Shown: piece by piece, positions 45,469-55,135 of the stretch | How positions within the stretch are numbered: position 1 is the first letter of the stretch | Layout of the letters: the number at the start of each line of letters is the position of its first letter | From: Paraburkholderia silvatlantica | GTDB taxonomy: Bacteria > Pseudomonadota > Gammaproteobacteria > Burkholderiales > Burkholderiaceae | Assembly (NCBI RefSeq): GCF_003096715.1 | Contig: NZ_QEOL01000010.1 | Span: 62,001 to 126,000, forward strand | Direction: 5' to 3' | Length of the DNA stretch: 64,000 nt | Program-made: the position numbers and the translations under genes | The notes under the pieces: generated by a model | What the model was told of the DNA's origin: nothing | Databases searched by the model: none | The model's input: only the letters and a program-made list of their open reading frames with translations

Positions 45469-46896
45469 TCAGGCTTCGCTTTCAGCGAGCTTGTCCAACG
45501 AAGCGATCGCGCCTTCATTTGCCAGCAGCGCGCGCTTGCGGACATAGCGCATGATGCTGGTCGCGCCGTAACGGGACCCGCCCATGCCCGACTTCTTGAA
45601 CGCGGTTTTCTCGCCGTCGAACATCATCACGCGCGGCAGTTCCGTGTCGTTGATGCTGACGCCACCCGCCTCCATCTTCGTCGCGAAGTCACCCGCAGTG
45701 TGCGTGTCCGGACCGAACACTGCGCCGCTCAGACCAAACATCGAGTCGTTCATCAAACGCTCGGCTTCGGCGTCGTCGTGAAAACGCATGACGGGCACGA
45801 CCGGGCCGAACGTCTCTTCGGTCATCAGGGTCATCGTGTGGTCGACGTTCGTCACGATGGTCGGGTCGAGCCACACGGCGCCATTGCTCAGCTCGCTCTT
45901 GCCGCCGAGCACGATCGAAGCGCCCTTGCTCACGGCATCGTCAAGTTGGGCATCGATTGTCGCCGCCTGCTTTTCGAAGATCATCGGGCCGTAGTGACCG
46001 CCATCGCCGGCCGCGACGCTGCGCTTCAACGCAGCGGCCTGCCGGCTCAGCTCCGCGACCAGCGCGTCGTATAGCGAGTCATGCGCATACACCCGTTCGA
46101 TCGCGTAGCATACCTGCCCTGAGTTATACAGTGCGCTGCGCAGAATGCAGGTCGCCGCGCGCTCGACATCGGAGCCTGCGAGCACAACTGCCGCGTCCTT
46201 GCCGCCCAGTTCGAGGAACGCCGGAATAAACGCTTGCGCCGCAGCCGCCGCGATCTTCTGGCCTGTCGGCACGCTGCCCGTGAACACCACGGCATCCGAT
46301 TGCGTGACGATTGCCGCGCCCGTTTGCGCGCCGCCTGTCACGAGCGTGATGATATTCGCGAGTTCTGGCACCGCCGCGATAGTCCGGCGCAGCGGCTCAA
46401 TGAAGCGCGGCGTCACTTCGCTCGGCTTGATGACGACAGCGGCGCCCGCGACCAGCGCGGGAATCGCATCGATGAACGATAAGACGAGCGGGAAATTCCA
46501 CGGACTGATGACGCCGACCACCGGATAGGCTGCATACGTGACCTTGAACACGATGTCCGGATGCGCGTCAAGCTTGCGGAACGGCGTAGCGAGCACGTTC
46601 GGCGCGTGCTCGCAGAAACCGTGAATGAAGTGGATCACCGCCCCCAGTTCTTCCGCTGAAATACGGTGGCGCGCCGTATCGACGGAAAGCGCTGCGACTA
46701 CGTCGGCACCATTCTTTTCAAGTTCGTCGGCCCAGGCGAGCAAGGCCTTCGTGCGATACGCGAGGCCGCCCTGCGCCCATGCGTGTTGTGCTTCGCGAGC
46801 AGCGGATACAGCGGCGCCGATGCGCGCTGCGTCCATGTCGTCGATCTGATAGTCGAGCTCGCCGGTGCGAGGGTTGCGAACTGCGATAGACGTCAT
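45469..46896 (-). CDS. NAD(P)-dependent aldehyde dehydrogenase
   Basis: The protein has 475 residues from the ATG at 46896, with AAAGGA 8 nt upstream. The Rossmann region ISPWNFPLVLS, the catalytic Glu in FLELGGKDA and the catalytic Cys in YNSGQVCYAIERV are all present, and EETFGPVVPV follows. It oxidises an aldehyde to an acid in the cytoplasm. It adjoins an AraC regulator and lies near ubiD/ubiX and a ThDP enzyme that could produce an aromatic aldehyde. The substrate cannot be told from sequence. An 8-bp perfect hairpin (45433-45454) lies just past its stop. Confidence 0.9.
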   Translation of the reverse strand: MTSIAVRNPRTGELDYQIDDMDAARIGAAVSAAREAQHAWAQGGLAYRTKALLAWADELEKNGADVVAALSVDTARHRISAEELGAVIHFIHGFCEHAPNVLATPFRKLDAHPDIVFKVTYAAYPVVGVISPWNFPLVLSFIDAIPALVAGAAVVIKPSEVTPRFIEPLRRTIAAVPELANIITLVTGGAQTGAAIVTQSDAVVFTGSVPTGQKIAAAAAQAFIPAFLELGGKDAAVVLAGSDVERAATCILRSALYNSGQVCYAIERVYAHDSLYDALVAELSRQAAALKRSVAAGDGGHYGPMIFEKQAATIDAQLDDAVSKGASIVLGGKSELSNGAVWLDPTIVTNVDHTMTLMTEETFGPVVPVMRFHDDAEAERLMNDSMFGLSGAVFGPDTHTAGDFATKMEAGGVSINDTELPRVMMFDGEKTAFKKSGMGGSRYGATSIMRYVRKRALLANEGAIASLDKLAESEA

Positions 46897-47086
46897 CGTG
46901 TTTCCTTTCGTTGCGTGGTGTTGCCCGCGGAGGCGGGACATTCGGGCATCGCAGGTCATGTGACGAACACACGACCTGTTTGACGATGACCGATGCTAGC
47001 AACGCAAAAGAAACGCGAACATCATGCGCCGGGCGATCCTGCCGAATTCCTACATCAAAATGCGTCGCGCAAATCCAGGCTGCGCA

Positions 47087-48250
47087 TCAGCGTTGTTCGG
47101 GCGGCGTCTTGTCCGCGATGTCACTGACGGCTTGTCGCGCGATTTCGCGCACGCGGTCTTTGCCGTTCTGCTCATCGGCGTCGCTCAAAGTTGCCGGCCT
47201 GCGGTCGATCGGACTGGCGAGACGACGCGCGTCTTTCGGCGCAAAACCGAAGTAGTCGCGAAATGCCGCGGTAAAACTGGTCTGGTGCTGATACCCCACC
47301 GCGAGCGCCACCTGACCCACCGGCTGACGTTCGTCCACCAGTAGATGCAGCGCATGGTTCATGCGACAACGATGCCCGTAGTCGAAGATCGTCATGCCGT
47401 AGAGAAACTTGAACCCGCGTTTCAGCTTGGATGCGTTGGTGCCTACCACGCGCGCCAATTCGGGAATGGTAGGCGCGCGCCGCAAATCTTCCACGATCAA
47501 TTCGCGCGCCTTCTCGATTAGACGCAGATCACGCGCCGAAAGCGTTTCGCCCGGTTTGTCGGCATTCAGATGCGCGAGCCACATCTCGATGCACGCACAC
47601 AGAATCTCCGTGCACTTGCCTTCGAGATACAGCATCTGCCGCGCGCCACGGTACGGCGATGCAAGCAGCTGTTCAGCAATATGCAGCGCTTCGACGCTGA
47701 ACGGCATCTGGCGGTTATAGATCTGGTCGAAGCCAACTGTGGCCAGTTCCGCGCGGATGCGATCCGCTTCGCCGCCGAGCGACCGCAGGAGCCGGTCGAA
47801 GTACCGCTGCGTGACATAGAGGCCGACTGACTGCCAAGGCCCTGGCCCACACGTGACCTGGTAGCGCACGTCCGCGCCTTGCCGGCATACCAGCAGATTG
47901 GGCGCGTTCACCTGCAGATTGCCGGTGTCGGAAAAGTCCACGCTCGCAGGGCCTGACAACGAGAAGTGAAATTCGACGAAGGACTCGGGCAGCACGCTTT
48001 CCGAGCGGCTATGCGCGTAATTACAGTCCGACACGACAATGAAGATTTCGTCGCGAATGCTCGCCATGCGCCACGCACCCTCTTGCGCATCGCCCGGTAC
48101 CGGCACGATAGCGCCGTAGAGCCCGAATTCGGACACGCTGATGCAGTCCGGCCGGGTGCGCAGCGCGTCGAACGCTTCAGTGAGTCGCGATTGCGGCCCA
48201 GCAAGCGACGTGCGAAAAAGACCCAAGGGCGTTGCGGAAATCGTCGGCAT
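47087..48250 (-). CDS. AraC-family transcriptional regulator (PchR-like C-terminus)
   Basis: The protein has 387 residues from the ATG at 48250, with TTGGAG upstream. The N-terminal 220 residues form a ligand/oligomerisation domain. The C-terminal double helix-turn-helix includes IPELARVVGTNASKLKRGFKFLYG and PVGQVALAVGYQHQTSFTAAF. The C-terminal helix sequence resembles PchR-type regulators of siderophore genes, which is notable beside the dead receptor fragments, but it also lies divergent from ubiD. The most likely targets are the flanking aldehyde dehydrogenase and ubiD-ubiX. This is inference. Confidence 0.87.
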   Translation of the reverse strand: MPTISATPLGLFRTSLAGPQSRLTEAFDALRTRPDCISVSEFGLYGAIVPVPGDAQEGAWRMASIRDEIFIVVSDCNYAHSRSESVLPESFVEFHFSLSGPASVDFSDTGNLQVNAPNLLVCRQGADVRYQVTCGPGPWQSVGLYVTQRYFDRLLRSLGGEADRIRAELATVGFDQIYNRQMPFSVEALHIAEQLLASPYRGARQMLYLEGKCTEILCACIEMWLAHLNADKPGETLSARDLRLIEKARELIVEDLRRAPTIPELARVVGTNASKLKRGFKFLYGMTIFDYGHRCRMNHALHLLVDERQPVGQVALAVGYQHQTSFTAAFRDYFGFAPKDARRLASPIDRRPATLSDADEQNGKDRVREIARQAVSDIADKTPPEQR

Positions 48251-48572
48251 ATCGGGCTCCAAAGTCAGATAAGCAGGTGAGCTGACCCCGCGATTCAGCG
48301 AACAATCCAGGGAACGAGCCGACGAATCGCAGACCCCATCATTATTGACCCGCCAAAATAAGTCTGCCCTTAGTGACTCTCCCTAGCCGACAGCGCAAAG
48401 CGCCGACGCTGAAAATAAAAAACCGCTTTGCCTAGATCGACGCCCCGATAGCTCACGTGCCCTCGAATTGGCACAGGTATAAGTAGCCGATGCTGGCAAC
48501 CCGCATGCGGCATCGGCCGCGACGAGCGATTACCCACGATTACCCAAGACTACCGACGAGATTTACCCCACG
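48251..48572. other. Divergent regulatory region with three 10-bp tandem repeats
   Basis: 322 bp between the AraC gene and ubiD. Just before the ubiD start are GATTACCCAC, GATTACCCAA and GACTACCGAC at exact 10-bp spacing (48528-48557). Such helically phased direct repeats are typical of AraC-type binding sites. No gene is seen in the gap. Confidence 0.5.
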
Positions 48573-49913
48573 ATGAGACATTACCTCTCCCGACTGCGGG
48601 CACGCGACGAACTCCTGACCGTGACGCGCGAAGTCGATCCGCGCTACGAAGTGGCCGCTGTCGCGCGCCGCCTGCAGCAGGAAACCACGCGGCCCGTGCT
48701 GTTCGAGAACGTGCGCGGCAGCCGTCTGCCCGTCCTGCTGAACCTCTATACCGATCACGACCGGCTGCGCGAGATCATTCGCTGCGAAGAGGAAGAGACA
48801 TTCTGCGCGCGCCTCACGCGCGCGATTACACTCGCGGCGGAACTCGACACGCCATTTGAACGCGTCGCGCCGCCCGCGGACTGGATAACCGGCAAGCTCT
48901 CTGACCTGCCGATTCTCACACATCACGAGCGCGATGGTGCACCGTACATCACAGCAGGCGTGTTCCTCGCGAAAGACCCGGACAGCGGCCGCAGCAACCT
49001 GTCGTTCCATCGCTCAATGGTGGTGTCGGACGACGAACTGCGCATCCGACTCGGCAGCAGCCATGATCTCGCACAGTTCCAGTTGCGCGCGGAAGCGCGC
49101 GGCGAAGCCCTGGAAGCCGTGATCCTGCTCGGCGCCGATCCCGAAATTTTCATGAGCGCGTGTGTGTCGTTGCCGCCGGACGCCGACGAACTGAGGCTCG
49201 CCGCCACGATGCGCGGCGGCCCCATCGCCGTGCGCCCCGCTTTCACAGTCGGTCTCGACGTGCCGGCTTCGGCGGAGATCGTCATCGAAGGGCGCATTCT
49301 GCCGAACGTGAAACGACCGGAAGGCCCGTTCGGCGAGTTCATGGGTTACTACGTCGAGGTGGGCGACAACCACGTGTTCGAAGTCACGCACGTCGGCTGG
49401 CGTGAAGGCGCGGTCTACCAAGGGCTCATCTGTGGGTCCGACGAGGACCTGCGTCCGCTCGAAGCTGCCACCGCCGCGCGCATCTACAAGGCGATCACCG
49501 GCCAGGTGCGCGGCGTGCTCGACGTGAGTTGCCGACCTACGGTGATGAACACCATCATTAAGCTCGACAAGCAATACGAAGGGCACGCGCAGCATGCTCT
49601 GCTGGCCGCACTCGGCTCGCACCTCGACTACAACAAGCTCGTGGTCGTGGTCGACAAAGACGTCGATATCTACAACATGGACGAGGTGATGTGGGCGTTC
49701 CTCACACGTGGCCGCGCCGACACGCGCACGATGGTGGTTCACGACGTGCCGGGCTTCTATCGCGACCCGCATAAGGACCATTGGGGCCGCCTCGCGCTCG
49801 ACGCAACGAAGCCGTGGGGACGCGAAGCCGAGTTCGAGCGCAAGTCGATTCCAGGCGTGCAGCAAATCGTACTCGACGACTATCTGCCGCATTTTTCGCG
49901 TTCAATGTCATGA
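48573..49913 (+). CDS. ubiD: UbiD-family prenyl-FMN-dependent decarboxylase
   Basis: The protein has 446 residues. Catalytic Glu residues are seen in EGPFGEFMGYY (the E-x4-E signature) and the Arg in NLSFHRSMVV. TVMNTIIKLDKQYEGHAQHA lies in the C-terminal oligomerisation part. The enzyme needs prenylated FMN made by the UbiX product of the next gene, whose start overlaps by ATGA. The family decarboxylates or carboxylates aromatic, heteroaromatic or alpha,beta-unsaturated acids. Because the pair lies in a catabolic region with its own regulator, a role in aromatic acid breakdown rather than ubiquinone synthesis is favoured. The symbol denotes family only. Confidence 0.9.
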   Translation: MRHYLSRLRARDELLTVTREVDPRYEVAAVARRLQQETTRPVLFENVRGSRLPVLLNLYTDHDRLREIIRCEEEETFCARLTRAITLAAELDTPFERVAPPADWITGKLSDLPILTHHERDGAPYITAGVFLAKDPDSGRSNLSFHRSMVVSDDELRIRLGSSHDLAQFQLRAEARGEALEAVILLGADPEIFMSACVSLPPDADELRLAATMRGGPIAVRPAFTVGLDVPASAEIVIEGRILPNVKRPEGPFGEFMGYYVEVGDNHVFEVTHVGWREGAVYQGLICGSDEDLRPLEAATAARIYKAITGQVRGVLDVSCRPTVMNTIIKLDKQYEGHAQHALLAALGSHLDYNKLVVVVDKDVDIYNMDEVMWAFLTRGRADTRTMVVHDVPGFYRDPHKDHWGRLALDATKPWGREAEFERKSIPGVQQIVLDDYLPHFSRSMS

Positions 49914-50539
49914 GCACCGGCACTTCCGCTCTCCATGAAGAAGTGCGTGCGCAGGAAAAGCGCGTCGTCGTCGCGATCACCGGGGCGACCGGCGCGGTCT
50001 ACGGCGTGCGGCTACTCGAAGCGCTGCGCGCATCGGGTGTCGTCACCCACCTGGTCGTCTCGCGCGCGGGCTGGATGACCCTCGCCGATGAAACCGGATT
50101 GGATCGCGCCGCGCTGCGCGACGCGGCAGACGTCTGTCACGATCAGAACGAAGTCGGCGCAAGCATCGCCAGCGGGTCGTTCCAGCACGACGGCATGGTG
50201 GTCGCGCCATGTTCCATGAAAACGCTGGCCGCGGTCGCGTATGGATTCGACGACAATCTCGTCGCACGCGCAGCGAGCGTCACGCTGAAAGAGCGGCGCA
50301 AGCTCGTGCTGCTGGCGCGCGAGACGCCTCTGACGCTCGCGCATCTGCGCAACATGACGCTCGTCACCGAGATGGGCGCCGTCGTCATGCCGCCGATGCC
50401 CGCGTTCTATGCGAAGCCGGACGGCATCGACGCGATGATCGATTACACGGTGATGCGGGTGCTCGACCAGTTGGGCATCGCGTCGGACAAACCGTACGCG
50501 CGCTGGCAGGGACTCGCGGCGTCGCTCGCGGCACGCTGA
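49910..50539 (+). CDS. ubiX: UbiX-type flavin prenyltransferase
   Basis: The protein has 209 residues from the ATG at 49910, overlapping the ubiD stop. The FMN-binding motif VVVAITGATGAVYGVRLLEAL and VAPCSMKTLAAVAYGFDDNL are the UbiX signature. LARETPLTLAHLRNM completes the prenyl phosphate site. It makes prenyl-FMN from dimethylallyl phosphate and FMN for its UbiD partner. A dedicated ubiX in the same transcript suggests inducible cofactor supply. A bidirectional terminator follows. Confidence 0.93.
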   Translation: MSTGTSALHEEVRAQEKRVVVAITGATGAVYGVRLLEALRASGVVTHLVVSRAGWMTLADETGLDRAALRDAADVCHDQNEVGASIASGSFQHDGMVVAPCSMKTLAAVAYGFDDNLVARAASVTLKERRKLVLLARETPLTLAHLRNMTLVTEMGAVVMPPMPAFYAKPDGIDAMIDYTVMRVLDQLGIASDKPYARWQGLAASLAAR

Positions 50540-50580
50540 TCACATGCACAACGGGCTCGCAAGCGGGTGCCACAAATAAA

Positions 50581-50608
50581 AAGGCCCAGACATAGCGTTC
50601 TGGGCCTT
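50581..50608. terminator. Bidirectional terminator between ubiX and the ABC permease
   Basis: AAGGCCCAGA and TCTGGGCCTT pair over 10 bp with an 8-nt loop. A-rich sequence lies to the left and T-rich sequence (CTGCTTTATT) to the right. It ends the convergent ubiDX and ABC operons. Confidence 0.85.
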
Positions 50609-50677
50609 CTGCTTTATTGCCGGTAATCTCCGCGTTCCACCGTTCCGGTGCGGCGAACATGTCGCGCCGGAATGAGG

Positions 50678-51595
50678 TTAGGCGCTTGCAGCCACCGCCT
50701 TCGACTTCCTGCTGTTGCTACCGCGCTTCTTGCGCGCCGCCATCGAAAGTAGCGTGACCAGTACAAAGAGCGCCGTGACGAGCTTGAGATCGGAGGGCTG
50801 GAAGCCAATTGCGAGCACAACCGAGATCAACTGGAAGTAGATAATCGAACCGAGGATCGGCGCGAGCACCTGGCGCAGCATCGAACGGTTGCCCACCACC
50901 GCTTCACCGAGCAGCAGCGCGGCCAGGCCGTTCACGAGCACGCCAAAGCCCATGTTGACGTCGGCGAAACCCTGGTTCTGCGCGAGCATCGCACCACCGA
51001 GCGCAGCGAACAGATTCGCGAGACCTAGGCCCACCAGCGTATAGACTTTCACGTTGATGCCCTGTGCTTTGGCCATCGAAGGGCTGGAGCCGATGGCACG
51101 CATTGCGAGCCCGTGCTGCGTGCCGAGGAACCACAGCACGCCCACGCCAACCACCGTGTCGATCACGACCAGCATGACAATGCGCGGCAAGTAACCGCCG
51201 CCTGCATCGGGCAGCCACGAGAAAACGCTGGAGTACGCGAACAGCGCCGAATTCGGCTGACCCATCACGCGAATATTCACTGAATACAGCATCGACAACA
51301 CCAGAATGCCGCACAGCAGTGTGTTGATCTTCGCCTTTTCGTGAATATAGCCCGTAAGCACCCCCGCGACGAAACCGGCGAGCGCACCGCCAAGCAGCGC
51401 CATGACCGGATCGAAGCCGATCATCAGCAGCTTCGCGCACACACATGCGCCGAACGGAAATGCGCCTTCGCCCGTCATGTCCGAGAAGTTCAGAATGCGG
51501 AACGGTATCATGATGGCCACGGCAATCAACGCATACGTCAACCCCTGCATCATGCCGACCGGCACCAGACCGATAAAACCACTGATCAGATTCAT
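50678..51595 (-). CDS. ABC transporter permease (TrpXYZ-like importer)
   Basis: The protein has 305 residues with about eight membrane helices. It contains GEGAFPFGACV and AIGSSPSMAKAQGINVKVYT (EAA-type loop for the ATPase), typical of the branched-chain-like BPD_transp_2 fold. The family partners with ABC_sub_bind binding proteins, and one characterised example (TrpXYZ) imports tryptophan. Its start overlaps the ATPase stop by four bases. Only one permease gene is present, so the complex is probably a homodimer. The C-terminal 20 residues are basic. Confidence 0.87.
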   Translation of the reverse strand: MNLISGFIGLVPVGMMQGLTYALIAVAIMIPFRILNFSDMTGEGAFPFGACVCAKLLMIGFDPVMALLGGALAGFVAGVLTGYIHEKAKINTLLCGILVLSMLYSVNIRVMGQPNSALFAYSSVFSWLPDAGGGYLPRIVMLVVIDTVVGVGVLWFLGTQHGLAMRAIGSSPSMAKAQGINVKVYTLVGLGLANLFAALGGAMLAQNQGFADVNMGFGVLVNGLAALLLGEAVVGNRSMLRQVLAPILGSIIYFQLISVVLAIGFQPSDLKLVTALFVLVTLLSMAARKKRGSNSRKSKAVAASA

Positions 51596-52440
51596 GCGTT
51601 CACCGTGTGTGCCATTGCTGGCTCTTCATTGAAGGTTGCCATGAGCTTTTCCATCGTCATGGCGCGCTTCGCGTCGCCCGTCAAATCGCCGACGATACGC
51701 CCGTCGCGCATCATCACGAGGCGGTTGCCATAGTCCAGCGCGTGCTGCATATTGTGCGTGACCATCAGCGTGGTGAGGCCAGCTTCGCGCACCACCTGTT
51801 CAGTGACGCGCATCACGATCGCGGCAGTGCGCGGATCGAGCGCCGCGGTGTGCTCGTCTAGCAGCAACAGTTGTGGACGCTGCAGCACCGCCATCAGCAA
51901 CGAAAGCGCCTGACGCTGTCCGCCCGAGAGCAGCGAGGCCTTGGCCTTCATGCGTTTTTCCAGGCCCAGATCGAACGAGGCCATCCGCTCGCGGAACGCC
52001 TCCGATTGCACCCGCGTCAGACCTCGTCCAAATCCACGCTTGAGGCCACGCAGATTCGCGACCGCCAGATTTTCCTCGAGGCTAAGCGCCGTGGCCGTGC
52101 CAATCGACGGATCCTGGAACACGCGCGAGATGTACTTCGCGCGCTCATGTGTAGGCAGCGACGTGATCGCGGTGCCGTCGATGGTGATGACGCCCGAGTC
52201 GGGCATCACTTCGCCAGCCAGCATGTTCAGAAATGTGGATTTGCCGGCGCCGTTGCCGCCCACCACGACGGCGAAGTCACCCGCCTGTAACTTGAGCGAC
52301 ACGTCGGTCAGCGCGATCCGCTCGTCGACGGTGCCGGGATGGAAGGTCTTGCTTATCTGCTCCACCGACAGCATCGGTATGTGTTTCTCGCGCATGGTCA
52401 TCACTTTGGCTGACGGATGGTCTTTCAGTCGATGAAGCAT
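51592..52440 (-). CDS. ABC transporter ATP-binding protein
   Basis: The protein has 282 residues from the ATG at 52440 (AAGGA 6 nt upstream, overlapping the binding-protein end by 16 bp). ATGs within the next 22 codons are possible alternatives. Walker A is GGNGAGKST, the signature LLSGGQRQALSL, Walker B LLLLDEHTAA and the switch His in VTHNMQHAL. It powers the permease encoded next. The overlap chain binding protein, ATPase, permease marks one translational unit. Confidence 0.92.
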   Translation of the reverse strand: MLHRLKDHPSAKVMTMREKHIPMLSVEQISKTFHPGTVDERIALTDVSLKLQAGDFAVVVGGNGAGKSTFLNMLAGEVMPDSGVITIDGTAITSLPTHERAKYISRVFQDPSIGTATALSLEENLAVANLRGLKRGFGRGLTRVQSEAFRERMASFDLGLEKRMKAKASLLSGGQRQALSLLMAVLQRPQLLLLDEHTAALDPRTAAIVMRVTEQVVREAGLTTLMVTHNMQHALDYGNRLVMMRDGRIVGDLTGDAKRAMTMEKLMATFNEEPAMAHTVNA

Positions 52441-53456
52441 TTGCAGTCCTTGAACGACGCGGGCACGGTCAGGCCGATCTTCGTAAACTGGTTGCGGCTG
52501 ATCTGGGTAACGTAATCCGCTTTGGCGGGGAGCATGACGGGCATCGCGCTGGTCTTGTCGCCCTTTAGTACGCGTACGGCCACGCGAGCCGCGTTCGCGC
52601 CGACCGACTGCAACGAGACGGCGTAGGAAGCCGTCGCCATGCCTTTCTTGATCGCCTCAGTTTCGGAACTGATCACGGGCACCTTCATGCGCTGCATGCT
52701 CGCCGCCACGGCGGGTATCGCTGATTGCACAAGATTCGAACCGGTGATGTACACGAAGCCGACGCCGTTGAGCATCTGTGCGCGCTGCGTGATGTCGTTC
52801 ACGCTATCCACGCTGACCGGCTTGAATTCAAGGCCAGCGCGTTTCGCGGCGGCTTCGAGCGCGTGCGTCGTGACCACGTCGTTTGCTTCACCGGGGTTGT
52901 ACAGCGTGCCGAACGACTTGACGCCCGGCAGCAGTTTCTTCGCGAAGGCCAGCACGGCGTCGAAGTCCTGCAGGTCGGACGAGCCGTTGAAGCGGTCGCT
53001 GCCGTGCTGCCAGTTCGGCGTGAGGCCGGCGGCGACCGGATCGGTCACTTCGGTGAAGACGAGCGGAATTGCCGGGTTGGCCACCGCCGAGCGTGCCACC
53101 TGCGAAACAGAGGTCGTGACGGTCAGGATCAGCGCCGGGTTCTTCGCGAGAATCTGCGAAAACATTTGCGGCATCAGCGCCTGCGTGAAGTTCGCGTCGC
53201 TGTACACATAATTGACGTTCTTGCCCTCTACGTAGCCCTCGTGCGCCATCTCGTCCTTGAAGCCCTGAATCGTCATGGCCAGCGAAGGGTGTGGCCCGAG
53301 ATTGGCAATGCCGATCGTGGCGGGCGTGCCCGGCTGCGCGAGTGTCGAGCCCGGCGCGGCAAGCAGGCCGGACAGTGCTGCGATGCCCGCGATCGCAGCA
53401 AGGATGGCGCGCCGGGCAGCCGGCTGGCGACGGGCGGTGCTGATTGAACCCTTCAT
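52425..53456 (-). CDS. ABC substrate-binding protein (ABC_sub_bind family)
   Basis: The protein has 343 residues with a signal peptide to about residue 40. The mature start GTPATIGIANLGPHPSL and EVTDPVAAGL are typical of PF04392 binding proteins, some of which bind aromatic amino acids. The only Cys residues in the mature protein are in the C-terminal tail KDCKCFID. A second protein at 58.7 kb has the same architecture and a matching CNCF tail. It is third in the unit ThDP enzyme, FAD oxidoreductase, binding protein, ATPase, permease. Confidence 0.9.
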   Translation of the reverse strand: MKGSISTARRQPAARRAILAAIAGIAALSGLLAAPGSTLAQPGTPATIGIANLGPHPSLAMTIQGFKDEMAHEGYVEGKNVNYVYSDANFTQALMPQMFSQILAKNPALILTVTTSVSQVARSAVANPAIPLVFTEVTDPVAAGLTPNWQHGSDRFNGSSDLQDFDAVLAFAKKLLPGVKSFGTLYNPGEANDVVTTHALEAAAKRAGLEFKPVSVDSVNDITQRAQMLNGVGFVYITGSNLVQSAIPAVAASMQRMKVPVISSETEAIKKGMATASYAVSLQSVGANAARVAVRVLKGDKTSAMPVMLPAKADYVTQISRNQFTKIGLTVPASFKDCKCFID

Positions 53457-53566
53457 TGCAGATTTCCGTAGCTTAAGTGGGGTAGCGAATTTGTAGCATT
53501 GAAGCCGCGAGCGAATTTATTCCGGCTCTGGCTTATGCCGTTTCGCTAAAAGTTGGTCCGCTTTGC

Positions 53567-55063
53567 CTAGTTTTGCGCGCGCGTCAGCACAATCTGCGCG
53601 GCACGTTCGCCGCTCGCACAGGCGCCCGTCAACAGCGCCTGAGAGGTCCAGTCGCCGCAGTACACCACCGGCCGCGCTACGTTGCGCGCGGGGTCCTCCT
53701 GCCAGCGCCAGAACGCCTGCAGACGCGCGCCGTAGCCCGGCGCGAACACCGGCAGCTTGCGCGGTATCCACTGTGTCACAACCGCGCTCACATGGCGGTC
53801 GAAATCCGGAATGCGCGCGCGCAGTTCGTCGCGCAGCAGTACGTCGAGGTTGCCCGTCAAGCCGCGGCGCTCGGCTTCGTAGGCAGCTTCCGGCGTCAGT
53901 TGGCAATAAATTTGCGTGAGCGGGCGACCGCCCGCGGGCGACGCCGGCAACTGCTGGAACGTCGAAATGCGGCTGGGCGATCCCCGCGGCGCGAACTGCA
54001 TCAGCGGCGCAAGCGGCTTCGAAAAGCCGTAATGGACGACGCCGAGCGTGTTGTACCGCACCGCCTCGAGCATCTCGCGCTCTTCGCGCTGCGGGTTGCA
54101 GATCAGCGCGCCCGCAAGCGAGCCCTCGGTTGCGCACACCACGTGGTCGGCGCTCAGCACCGTCCCGTCACGCAGCGTCACGGCGAACCGCTGTCCCCGT
54201 GCGCTCGCTCCCCCGGAAGCGGCCGTTGCGTCACCGCGGCCTGGCGCGCTGAGATCCTGCACTGCCTCGATCGAGATGACGGCCGCGTTCGTCCGCACAT
54301 CCAGCTGCGCCGCGAGTGCCTGGCATACGCCGCCCATGCCGCCTCTGAGTGTGTAGACCGTGTCTTCGCCGATCAGATGCGGCACGGTACTCCGATAGAA
54401 CAGCGCGGACAGCGTTTCCGGGTTGAAGCTGCGGGTGGAGCGAAACACCGGCTCGACCATGTTGGAAAGCGCCTGCGGTCCGATTGCGTCGCGCACGTAT
54501 TGCGCAAGCGTCTGTAGATCGGCGGCCGGGTCAACGGCCATGGCGCTCATCGCCCAGTCCGGGTCGACGCGGCTGCGCTGCGCGCGCATCCTGAGCGCGT
54601 GCCCGACAAGCGCGACGCGCTCCAGCAAAGGTAGACCGGGCGTACCCAGCGAACGCACCGAAGGCATTAGCTCAATCGTATGGCTGCCGCCAGCCGAGAC
54701 GCATTGCGCCGTCAGGTGGCGCAGCGGAATCAGCATGTCCTGAAGCGCCAGATCCGCGATCAACCGGTTGAATGCGCGTCCGAACGGATACACAAGACGC
54801 GCGCCGCTATTGAACGCAATATCGCCGACACGCCGGTCGCCCATGCGTCCGCCGACTACCTCGTTCGCCTCCAGCACGGTTACGCGCAGACCCGCGCGAT
54901 CCAGGCGGTAAGCCGCAGTCAAGCCGGTGATGCCCGCACCAACGACGATCGCGCTGCCCCGCGCGCCGCGCGGCACGGTCCCGGCGCGCGACGCATGCTG
55001 ATGCGCCGGCGCGGACGGGCGTGTCGCACTCGGGTCCGACCCAAGTGTTTGAATTGCTTTCAT
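53567..55063 (-). CDS. FAD-dependent oxidoreductase (amine oxidase / protoporphyrinogen-oxidase fold)
   Basis: The protein has 498 residues from the ATG at 55063. An unstructured N-terminus precedes the dinucleotide motif VVGAGITGLTAAYRLDRAG and EANEVVGGRMGDR. A C-terminal FAD contact is seen in PVVYCGDWTSQALLTGACASGE. The fold covers amine oxidases, phytoene desaturases and HemG/HemY-type enzymes. No heme genes are nearby. It follows a ThDP enzyme by 72 bp and precedes an importer, so it probably acts on the imported compound or a product. The substrate is unknown. Confidence 0.85.
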   Translation of the reverse strand: MKAIQTLGSDPSATRPSAPAHQHASRAGTVPRGARGSAIVVGAGITGLTAAYRLDRAGLRVTVLEANEVVGGRMGDRRVGDIAFNSGARLVYPFGRAFNRLIADLALQDMLIPLRHLTAQCVSAGGSHTIELMPSVRSLGTPGLPLLERVALVGHALRMRAQRSRVDPDWAMSAMAVDPAADLQTLAQYVRDAIGPQALSNMVEPVFRSTRSFNPETLSALFYRSTVPHLIGEDTVYTLRGGMGGVCQALAAQLDVRTNAAVISIEAVQDLSAPGRGDATAASGGASARGQRFAVTLRDGTVLSADHVVCATEGSLAGALICNPQREEREMLEAVRYNTLGVVHYGFSKPLAPLMQFAPRGSPSRISTFQQLPASPAGGRPLTQIYCQLTPEAAYEAERRGLTGNLDVLLRDELRARIPDFDRHVSAVVTQWIPRKLPVFAPGYGARLQAFWRWQEDPARNVARPVVYCGDWTSQALLTGACASGERAAQIVLTRAQN

Positions 55064-55135
55064 GAGCCTAAAAAAAGTATGGGGGTTTACACAATCCGTT
55101 TGAAGGGCATCGGCCGACTCACGCACCGCAACACC

